Origin: Kangiella sediminilitoris
GTDB taxonomy: Bacteria; Pseudomonadota; Gammaproteobacteria; Enterobacterales; Kangiellaceae
Length of the DNA stretch: 64,000 nt
Assembly: GCF_001708405.1 (NCBI RefSeq)
Contig: NZ_CP012418.1
Location: 1-64,000 of the forward strand
Direction of reading: 5' to 3'
Shown here: positions 23,999 to 30,769 of the stretch, in pieces
How positions within the stretch are numbered: position 1 is the first letter of the stretch
How the letters are laid out: every line of letters starts with the position of its first letter
Translations under genes and position numbers: made by a program
Notes under the pieces: generated by a model
Databases searched by the model: none
Told to the model about the DNA's origin: nothing
Seen by the model: the letters and a program-made list of their open reading frames with translations, nothing else

Positions 23999-25462
23999 TC
24001 AAACCGCTTTAAAGTCGCTTAACGATTTAAGCTTGGGCATGGATTTTTTTGGTCGGAACTCTCCAGAGCTTTGGTCAAAGTCATACTCTTCTGACCAGGC
24101 TTCAGCATTCTCAATAACCTGATGAATCGACTCTACCAGAAAACGTGCTTCTTCATCGGTATTGGTTGGATGTAATGAGATACGAACCCAGCCGGGTTTA
24201 TCGGTCAGATCACCTTGGTCGATGCGATTAGTAATTTCATGGCTTTTAAGCTGATCAACCCCCAGCAAAAGATGCCCATAGGTACCGGCACATGAGCAAC
24301 CACCGCGAGACTGGATGCCAAATTTATCATTTAACAGTCTCACCAGAAGGTTGTGATGAATACCCAGAACATAGAATGAGACGATACACAGCCTGTCGTC
24401 CTGCTGATCTTCAAGAATTCTAATATCGGGATGCTGTCGCAAGCCATTCAGCAGGATTTTGACCAATTCCTGTTCACGCTGCTGAATTTTATCAACCTGC
24501 ATTGCGTCTTTGAGTTTTATTGACAGGGCCGCTTTTATAGTCTGTAAAAAGGCCGGTGTACCACCATCTTCACGAGCTTCGATGTTATCGAAGAAGCGGT
24601 GTTCGCCCCAGGGGTTGGTCCATGAAACGGTACCGCCACCTGGCTGATCTGGAACCTTACAGTCATACAGCTTATCGTCGAAGATCAAAATACCGCTACT
24701 GCCAGGCCCGCCTAAAAACTTATGCGGAGATAAAAATATGGCGTCCAGCTGCTGTGCCGGATTCTCAGGGTGCATATCGATATCGACATAGGGCGCAGAT
24801 GCAGCAAAATCAACAAAGCACAGGCCGTCATACTCATGCATGATTTCTGCCATATCATGGTAGGGCGTAGTAATGCCAGTAACATTGCTACAGGCTGTAA
24901 ACGAGCCTATTTTAACTGGCCGGTCTTTATATTGTTCCAATAGTTGGCGCATGTGAGCCAAGTCCGGACGACCGTTATCATCTGAACGGATAATTTCCAG
25001 CGTGACTTCGCACTCATGCCAGGTTGTCTGGTTGGAGTGGTGTTCCATGTGAGTGACCAGAACTAAAGGCTTTTCATGCTCTGCAATGTTAAGGCGTTCG
25101 CGCCACTTTTCTGGGACACGTAAACCCAGCATGCGCTGAAACTTATTGATAACTAGCGTCATTCCAGAGCCGGCAGCAATAAGTACATCGCTATCTCGAG
25201 CATTAACATGCTGTTTAATAACCTTTTGAGCATCATGATACGCTTCCGTCATCGTGGTTCCGGTAAGCGTCGTTTCAGTATGAGTATTAGCGACAAATGG
25301 CCCCAGCTCATTAGTAATAAAGTCTTCAATCGGACGATACAGGCGACCACTGGCGGTCCAGTCAGCATAAAGAATATCTTTGCTGTTACTGGTACTAGAA
25401 TAGTCACAGTCCTGACCAATAATCTTGCTGCGGAACTGGGAAAAGTACTCGGTTAAACTCAT
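23999..25462 (-). CDS. Class V aminotransferase, cysteine-desulfurase-like
   Basis: The 487-aa PLP enzyme has the NifS/SufS-like fold: LIAAGSGMTLVIN, VTHMEHHSNQTTWHE, GSFTACSNVTGITTPYH, FVDFAASAPYVDID, the PLP lysine in LSPHKFLGGPGSSGI, and the Cys loop SRGGCSCAGTYGHLL. Size and the C-terminal region differ from IscS and SufS, so it belongs to a separate group of class V enzymes that could release sulfur from cysteine or a related thiol. It is transcribed toward the ArsR-rhodanese pair. A near-perfect ATTAG-N6-CTAAT copy lies just before its start, tying it to the sulfur cluster. Exact substrate unknown. Confidence 0.8.
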   Translation of the reverse strand: MSLTEYFSQFRSKIIGQDCDYSSTSNSKDILYADWTASGRLYRPIEDFITNELGPFVANTHTETTLTGTTMTEAYHDAQKVIKQHVNARDSDVLIAAGSGMTLVINKFQRMLGLRVPEKWRERLNIAEHEKPLVLVTHMEHHSNQTTWHECEVTLEIIRSDDNGRPDLAHMRQLLEQYKDRPVKIGSFTACSNVTGITTPYHDMAEIMHEYDGLCFVDFAASAPYVDIDMHPENPAQQLDAIFLSPHKFLGGPGSSGILIFDDKLYDCKVPDQPGGGTVSWTNPWGEHRFFDNIEAREDGGTPAFLQTIKAALSIKLKDAMQVDKIQQREQELVKILLNGLRQHPDIRILEDQQDDRLCIVSFYVLGIHHNLLVRLLNDKFGIQSRGGCSCAGTYGHLLLGVDQLKSHEITNRIDQGDLTDKPGWVRISLHPTNTDEEARFLVESIHQVIENAEAWSEEYDFDQSSGEFRPKKSMPKLKSLSDFKAV

Positions 25463-25480
25463 AGAAACTTAGTTAGTCAT

Positions 25481-25522
25481 ATTAATGGTTGCTAATATAA
25501 CTCTAGTTCAGTAATGAAGCAA
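25481..25522 (-). promoter_or_regulatory. Aminotransferase promoter with overlapping operator
   Basis: Reading leftward: -35 TTGCTT (25522-25517), 17-bp spacer, -10 TATATT (25499-25494), then ATTAG-CAACCA-TTAAT (25496-25481), one base short of the palindrome before the RND operon. The operator overlaps the -10, as expected for repression. Confidence 0.55.
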
Positions 25523-25569
25523 GCTTGGTGGGATCTGGTTGGTGGTGTTGTAGGGAGAATCGGTTGGTT

Positions 25570-26040
25570 TTACTGTGTTCCCGAATAAGCATCAAAGCTT
25601 TTTATACCATGCGGACGAAATCCTTTACCCATACGGATTTGAAGAATCACCTCTGATGTGTTCTTGCCAGCATCTTTTGGAAACTGACGATGGAATGAAG
25701 GGTTGGAATATGTCGTCTGTTGGCACTGAGCTTCCCCACAGGTAAGACGGATAATGGTGTCAGAGTTAGGACTCTGCGGTTGCTCAGTAATAGTCTGCTC
25801 GGTTAATACCACGAACCAGTCCAGCTCTTGTTCGCGGGTAAGCTTGGCTGCGAGCTGAATAGCTTTCGAGCGGGCTTCAGTCCGGTCATCAGAAAGGACT
25901 TTATAATGGATACGAAATAGATTATCACTAACCTGTGCATGGTAGGGTCCCGAACCCTTTAATGATTCGGGAACATATTGATAGCGGGCTCCGCAACCTA
26001 CCAGCCCAATAATGGAAAAAATAAGCAATAAATATTTCAT
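25570..26040 (-). CDS. Small lipoprotein (CC0125/CC1285-like)
   Basis: This 156-aa protein has a lipoprotein signal MKYLLLIFSIIGLVGC (Cys16), so it is probably anchored in the envelope. The mature part contains YHAQVSDNLFRIHYKV, EARSKAIQLAAKL and ELDWFVVLTEQT, a pattern seen in small lipoproteins of the CC0125/CC1285 type with unknown function. A Cys pair occurs in LTCGEAQCQ. It begins 6 bases after the anti-sigma gene and so is the third gene of the sigma operon, possibly an envelope component of that signalling system. Confidence 0.65.
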   Translation of the reverse strand: MKYLLLIFSIIGLVGCGARYQYVPESLKGSGPYHAQVSDNLFRIHYKVLSDDRTEARSKAIQLAAKLTREQELDWFVVLTEQTITEQPQSPNSDTIIRLTCGEAQCQQTTYSNPSFHRQFPKDAGKNTSEVILQIRMGKGFRPHGIKSFDAYSGTQ

Positions 26041-26046
26041 AATATT

Positions 26047-26778
26047 CTACTGTTGCCACTGAGCATTGATTGCCTGAATCTCCTGCGCCTGGTTCAGAAA
26101 CTGACCTTGAATCATTGAGTCTATTAGCTGATCTAGTGCTGGGTCAACAGAGGCGGTCTGGTATTGACTAGGATCCGATAACTCAATGGGCATACGGGAG
26201 TGCAATTGCCAGCCTCCCTGTTGTTGGCAGGCAATGTTCATATGAGAAGCAGACTCAGAACTCAAAGCAAAAAGACGGCAATAGTTATTATCGGTATTCA
26301 TAAAACTGGCTTTGGTATGGATGTCCCAGTGATTATCTATAGAAACAGTTTGACCGCTGGGCGTTTTATTAAGTTGATGTTCGACGTTAACCCAGGCTAA
26401 TTTGTTCTCGGAATAACTACTGTTGCCATCAATGAAGTAAGTCCCAACTGATAAACCTAGAGCCAGAACAAGGACAGCTGCGACGGCGGCATACTGGCGA
26501 ACCTTGCCGGTAACTGCACGCCAGCCTGGGAAGGCAATGACGTTGCTTTTAGATACTTGATTCTCAGCTTTATTTAACAGGTCATGAGTGGCCTGTGGTA
26601 TAGGCTTGTCGTCAATGGCATGTACGGTACCACGCACGGCAAAGTCAACCATACTAAGTTCCGCTATACGATCGGTAAGTTCCTCATCCATTGCAATGGA
26701 GTCCCTTACCAGATCCATCTCATCACGAGGAAGTTCATTGTCTATAAAAGCACAAAGCTTTTCATCTGAAATAATCAT
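26047..26778 (-). CDS. Membrane anti-sigma factor
   Basis: The 243-aa protein starts MIISDEKLCAFIDNELPRDEMD, the typical anti-sigma domain opening, without the zinc HxxxCxxC motif. One membrane helix lies at about 96-115, and the periplasmic part (about 116-243) is of unknown fold with two Cys residues. It overlaps the sigma gene by 4 bases (ATGA), a usual arrangement for a sigma/anti-sigma pair. It would hold the sigma factor inactive until an envelope signal arrives. Confidence 0.83.
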   Translation of the reverse strand: MIISDEKLCAFIDNELPRDEMDLVRDSIAMDEELTDRIAELSMVDFAVRGTVHAIDDKPIPQATHDLLNKAENQVSKSNVIAFPGWRAVTGKVRQYAAVAAVLVLALGLSVGTYFIDGNSSYSENKLAWVNVEHQLNKTPSGQTVSIDNHWDIHTKASFMNTDNNYCRLFALSSESASHMNIACQQQGGWQLHSRMPIELSDPSQYQTASVDPALDQLIDSMIQGQFLNQAQEIQAINAQWQQ

Positions 26779-27281
26779 GCGAGTATCCTCATATCGTGAT
26801 CGTTAAACCATTCAACCATTGCTGAACGAGCGCGGGATAGACGACTCATAACCGTCCCCAGTGGAATATTTAGAGTGTCGGAAACTTCTTGATAACTAAG
26901 ACCCTCTACTACCACCAGAGACAGTATGGAGCGCTGCTCTTCAGGTAAATGATTCATAGCCTGCTGAACTTGGTTCAGGGTGATCTGGTTTGCAATGATC
27001 TTATTACCATCAATAACTGACTCTTGTAATTCCGGGTTCTCGGTGGCATTTTGACGCACTTTACGCGAACGGTATTCATCTATCCAAAGATTACGGCAAA
27101 CCCTAAATGACCACTTAGTCAGGTTAGCATCATCGGGCACACCTTTATCCAACAGACGCTCAAGTGTATTTTGCATTAAATCATCTGCATCAAAATCAGA
27201 GCCTGTCAGTGAAAAAGCAAAACGCCGAATCACTGGGATAAGCTCCCGTAGTTCTTTTGATAATTGAAGCTGTCTAGTCAT
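26775..27281 (-). CDS. ECF-family RNA polymerase sigma factor
   Basis: This 168-aa protein shows sigma region 2 (FAFSLTGSDFDADDLMQNTLERLL and WSFRVCRNLWIDEYRSRK) and region 4 (MNHLPEEQRSILSLVVVEGL, SYQEVSDTLNIPLGTVMSRL, SRARSAM) with the short linker of ECF sigmas. It is coupled to the anti-sigma gene by a 4-base overlap and is divergent from the subtilase gene. The motif TGAAACGTC occurs about 35 bp upstream of its start, matching sites before the subtilase and the Ala-rich protein gene, which suggests self-activation. The signal it responds to is unknown. Confidence 0.9.
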   Translation of the reverse strand: MTRQLQLSKELRELIPVIRRFAFSLTGSDFDADDLMQNTLERLLDKGVPDDANLTKWSFRVCRNLWIDEYRSRKVRQNATENPELQESVIDGNKIIANQITLNQVQQAMNHLPEEQRSILSLVVVEGLSYQEVSDTLNIPLGTVMSRLSRARSAMVEWFNDHDMRILA

Positions 27282-27312
27282 TATTTAATAATACCTTGTA
27301 CTCCATACTTAT

Positions 27313-27323
27313 AAGACGTTTCA
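27313..27323 (-). promoter_or_regulatory. Candidate ECF promoter element before the sigma gene
   Basis: Read leftward this is TGAAACGTCTT, ending about 32 bases before the sigma start codon. The TGWWAC part looks like an ECF -35 AAC element. A matching -10 is not obvious. Confidence 0.35.
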
Positions 27324-27365
27324 TAAATCAGTTTTATTCCCTGACTTTGGGAATTTATAGAGGAT

Positions 27366-27376
27366 CTGTAACGTCA
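27366..27376 (+). promoter_or_regulatory. Candidate ECF promoter element before the subtilase gene
   Basis: CTGTAACGTCA lies 42 bases before ATG 27418 and shares CTGTWACGTCA with the site before the Ala-rich protein gene. A -10 could not be defined. Confidence 0.38.
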
Positions 27377-27417
27377 ATCTATTATAAAGTAAAGCGATAT
27401 AGCCACCAGGATCAGAG

Positions 27418-28758
27418 ATGTATAGAAAAATCATTCTTAGCTCTTTGCTTGTTTTAGCAAGTCTTCAGTCACACAGTGCTAGAGATATTGCTGATCGGGC
27501 GGTGGGAAAAGTTGGTAGTCAAATTCCAGATGTCCCATCAATCCCAAAAGAAATAGATAAAGTTGGGGATAGAATGCCTGAGATTCCAAGTCAGGCATTA
27601 GAACAGATCGAGGATAACATTCGAGCCTTGGATAATGGCGTTATGCGAACTCTCGATCCCTTGGCAATCGATCTGGCTAAACTCAGAATTCTTGATAAAT
27701 TAGGAAATACGCTGCTGGTAGAAACAGAAGTCGAAGATGGCTGGAGAGCCGCGGAAAGAGAATGGCTGGTGATTGCTAATAAGGATGACATCAGGCTGTT
27801 GAAAGATCTCGAACTGGAGATTATCGAATTGAAGGAATTGAATGGCTTAAGCATGACCCTGGTACGCTTCAGAACACCCATGCCGCAAGATAGTCAGAGT
27901 CTAAAAAAACTGTTGCCTGAACACTTAAGCCAACAGTTAGGCCGTAATCATATCTATGATGCAAGCAGCTCCACAGCGAATAAGAGTGACAGCAATCGAG
28001 CCTCGATTGAAAGTCCTGCCTGTGTGAAAAATGTGACAATTGGAATGATCGATACTGCCATTGAGGGTAGCCATATCGCACTTGAGGATGCGGATATCAC
28101 TCAGAAAAATTTTATGCCGGAAGAGGTAGTAGTGCCTAAGGCGCATGGCACTGCGGTTGCGGGTCTGCTGGTGGGGAATGAGCAATTAAATCCTTTGTTA
28201 CCAAAAGCAAAGTTGTATGCCGCATCTGTATTTTATCCTCGTAATGACTATACTCAGGGCGCAACCCTGATGCATTTACTACAGGCATTAAATTGGTTAG
28301 TTGAAAAAAATGTTTCTGTGATCAATATGAGTTTAACCGGACCAGACAACCCGATATTAGCTATGGGCATCAGGCAGGCGGCAAAAAATAATGTTCTTTT
28401 GATCGCAGCCGCAGGCAATCAGGGGCCTGCTGCATCGCCAAGATATCCTGCCGCTTATGATGACGTTATTACAGCCACAGCCGTAGATAAAAATAAAAGA
28501 ATCTACCGATGGGCAAACCAAGGTGACTATATCGATTATGCGGCACTAGGAGTAGCGGTTAAAACAGCGAGGCAGGATGAACAATATGGATATGAAAGTG
28601 GTACGTCAATTGCTTCACCGGTAGTGGCATCACAGGTGGTATGTACTTTGGAATCCGGTGATAGCAAAAAAGAAGTTGTAAATAAACTAAAGGAAAAAGT
28701 CATGGACTTAGGTGAGCCAGGTAAGGATATGGTATTTGGTTACGGGCTACTGAAGTAG
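27418..28758 (+). CDS. Secreted S8 (subtilisin-like) serine peptidase
   Basis: This 446-aa protein has a signal peptide (MYRKIILSSLLVLASLQSHS) and an N-terminal region of about 180 residues without recognised domain. The subtilase domain follows, with Asp212 (GMIDTAIEG), His243 (KAHGTAVAGLLVG), Asn334 (AAAGNQGP) and Ser397 (SGTSIASPVVAS), the complete S8 set. The N-terminal region may act as a propeptide. It faces away from the sigma factor gene with a shared intergenic region, a pattern that suggests it is a target or signal-processing member of the ECF system. Substrate unknown. Confidence 0.9.
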   Translation: MYRKIILSSLLVLASLQSHSARDIADRAVGKVGSQIPDVPSIPKEIDKVGDRMPEIPSQALEQIEDNIRALDNGVMRTLDPLAIDLAKLRILDKLGNTLLVETEVEDGWRAAEREWLVIANKDDIRLLKDLELEIIELKELNGLSMTLVRFRTPMPQDSQSLKKLLPEHLSQQLGRNHIYDASSSTANKSDSNRASIESPACVKNVTIGMIDTAIEGSHIALEDADITQKNFMPEEVVVPKAHGTAVAGLLVGNEQLNPLLPKAKLYAASVFYPRNDYTQGATLMHLLQALNWLVEKNVSVINMSLTGPDNPILAMGIRQAAKNNVLLIAAAGNQGPAASPRYPAAYDDVITATAVDKNKRIYRWANQGDYIDYAALGVAVKTARQDEQYGYESGTSIASPVVASQVVCTLESGDSKKEVVNKLKEKVMDLGEPGKDMVFGYGLLK

Positions 28759-28805
28759 TAAGCATCCTTGCTATGGGGGGTAGTTTCCCAGTCTTGCGAG
28801 TTACG

Positions 28806-29702
28806 CTACAACTCGACTCTAAACAATAAGCTGACTTCATTTGCTGTGTAGTCAGCGGACTCAAAATTAGAACTGGACTCCGTGTTTTCAAGAGTTGATG
28901 AAAGAGCAAACTGAGGGGTAAAGTAAAAGTCCCACACTAACTTCAAAGTATTTCGGCTATCACTTCGGGCTGTGTTTATAACAGGGAATTCACTCTTGTA
29001 ATCGCGGTCATAGTAGCGCCATTGAAGCTGTATACGTTGACTATGTTCTCCACCAAATTTATTGGAGAAAGTCGCACGATAATTATCACCGTCATAACTA
29101 TACTCGGATGCAGAAGCTCTTTCTTTTTCAGACGAGTAGCCTACAGAGAAGAAGCTTTTTGCCTGGTTATAGAAAAAATAGGTGTCTACCCCAATAGCGT
29201 CATTGTCCGCATTACGGTCAGGTAACGTATCAAAAGTTTTATCGATGTTAATGGCTTCCGTACGGACAAAGATACTGTTGTTAAAAAGTTTCGATAGATA
29301 GAAACTGCTTCGACTCATATCAAGAAAATCATTATCGGCTAGCTCTGCATTAATGTCATGCTGACTGACACCAATGGTAAGCTCAGTGAATTCGTAAGAG
29401 AGATCACCGTAGATTCTCTGAAGAGTTAAATCAAACGTATCGCTATCATGGTAGTCACTGTCTGAAACGTTAAACCCAGCCTTGGCGTTGAAACGATCGT
29501 CAAATGTCCATTCGCCTCCGAGGTCGAGGGAAAGGTAGCGGGCGGTATCTCCGCTTGGGCTGTATTGATCAATTTCTTCCACCACTAGTTCAGAGTTATA
29601 GAGGGCGCCAACTTCAATCGTCCCTTCGTAATCAGATTTTATCTTTGACAGAGCTGGCTGGCAGACTGTCAGTAAAGTAAGTGTTAACAAAGAAATCTTC
29701 AT
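28806..29702 (-). CDS. Outer-membrane beta-barrel protein
   Basis: The 298-aa protein has a signal peptide (cleaved probably after PALS) and a regular series of amphipathic beta strands rich in aromatic and acidic residues (ARYLSLDLGGEWTFDDRF, LSYEFTELTIGVSQHDI, RIQLQWRYYDRDYKSEF). No known family was recognised. It follows the Ala-rich protein gene, after a hairpin, and faces the subtilase gene convergently. The context suggests a surface or porin-like partner of those proteins; that is inference. Confidence 0.68.
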   Translation of the reverse strand: MKISLLTLTLLTVCQPALSKIKSDYEGTIEVGALYNSELVVEEIDQYSPSGDTARYLSLDLGGEWTFDDRFNAKAGFNVSDSDYHDSDTFDLTLQRIYGDLSYEFTELTIGVSQHDINAELADNDFLDMSRSSFYLSKLFNNSIFVRTEAINIDKTFDTLPDRNADNDAIGVDTYFFYNQAKSFFSVGYSSEKERASASEYSYDGDNYRATFSNKFGGEHSQRIQLQWRYYDRDYKSEFPVINTARSDSRNTLKLVWDFYFTPQFALSSTLENTESSSNFESADYTANEVSLLFRVEL

Positions 29703-29728
29703 AGGTCACTCCAATAGAATCAAAAGTA

Positions 29729-29749
29729 AGGCCAGCTGAGCGCTGGCCT
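29729..29749 (-). terminator. Hairpin between the Ala-rich and barrel genes
   Basis: AGGCCAGC-N5-GCTGGCCT forms an 8-bp stem just after the Ala-rich gene. Read leftward it is followed by TACTTTTG, a weak T run, so it may partly terminate transcription or protect the upstream message. Confidence 0.5.
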
Positions 29750-29761
29750 GAATATAAATGA

Positions 29762-30517
29762 TTAGCGGTCGATAGGTAGTCTATCTTTAACAGAATCTTT
29801 AATATTTTCTTCCACTGTGTCTTTTACAGAGCTTTTAATTTCTGCACCGATAGCAGAACCAACATTAGTCTCAACCGAATCTTTAACGCTGGCAGAAACC
29901 TCTGCACCAATATTAACATTGGCAGACGCATCAGTACTGTCAGAGACATCATTGACAGTATTTTCAGCTGTATCTAATGCATTTGATGCCGCTTCAACGC
30001 CTGTACTGGCAGCCTGATTCGCGTTAGCAGAAACACGCTGAGTGGCTTCGCCGGCAACTGAAAGGCCATCGTTTGCTTCTTCGTCTTCATCAGAACGATC
30101 TTCTGTAGGCTGCTGATTAGCACGAGCATCGGCAGCGGTGGAAAGTCCCAGTTCTGCAGCTCCATCCGCACTGCCTGACGCATTGTTCATCGCGTCTGCA
30201 GCGACTGTCAGTCCTGAACGACCGTTAGCTTCGGCTGAATTTTCCATAGATGAAGTTTCTTCTTCGGCTTCTTCCTGGCTGCTTGAGAGCACGGCCTGGG
30301 CCTGTGAAGTAGCGTTAGATGCTGCTTGAATACCTGTTTCAGCAGATTCATTCGCCTGCTCGTCAACTGTCTGCGTGGCTGCGACGGCTGTGCTTAAATC
30401 TGCGGAAGCTGATACCTCTGCTTGTGCATCTGCATCTGCATCAGCTTCTGCGGCAAGCAGAGATTGGGCAGAAAAAGTCATTGCCAGGAATAAAGTAGAA
30501 TATTTAAAAATTGTCAT
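29762..30517 (-). CDS. Ala/Ser/Asp-rich repetitive secreted protein
   Basis: I use ATG 30517 (251 aa), preceded by GAGAGG; an earlier ATG 30547 has no site. The signal peptide ends about AQSLLAA. The rest is low-complexity, rich in Ala, Ser, Asp and Glu. It has degenerate repeats around TG(I/V)(Q/E)AASNA (two copies), GL(S/T)VA(A/G)(D/E)A, and a C-terminal pair IGAEVSASVKDSVETNV / IGAEIKSSVKDTVEENI that predicts long amphipathic helices. No family recognised. It resembles an extended periplasmic or surface fibre protein. It lies upstream of the barrel gene with a candidate ECF motif before it. Confidence 0.7.
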   Translation of the reverse strand: MTIFKYSTLFLAMTFSAQSLLAAEADADADAQAEVSASADLSTAVAATQTVDEQANESAETGIQAASNATSQAQAVLSSSQEEAEEETSSMENSAEANGRSGLTVAADAMNNASGSADGAAELGLSTAADARANQQPTEDRSDEDEEANDGLSVAGEATQRVSANANQAASTGVEAASNALDTAENTVNDVSDSTDASANVNIGAEVSASVKDSVETNVGSAIGAEIKSSVKDTVEENIKDSVKDRLPIDR

Positions 30518-30552
30518 AATAAACCTCTCTGTTATTGAAACATTCACAAAGG

Positions 30553-30563
30553 TGACGTAACAG
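30553..30563 (-). promoter_or_regulatory. Candidate ECF promoter element before the Ala-rich gene
   Basis: Read leftward this is CTGTTACGTCA, 36 bases before ATG 30517. It differs at one base from the element before the subtilase gene. Confidence 0.38.
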
Positions 30564-30769
30564 GACAGTGTTTTATTCTGAGCAAAAGTTAGAAATCAAA
30601 AAAAATGTGAACTATTTTTAAGTTGGATAAAAAGTATACTGATTCTTGAGGGATTGATATAAACATTAACTAAATATCGAGCATTCATTAACTAACGGGT
30701 AAGTTAATGTTCCTCTGAAGTGCTAGTTTCACATCTCCTATTTGGAACATCACTATTAGAGGAACTTAA

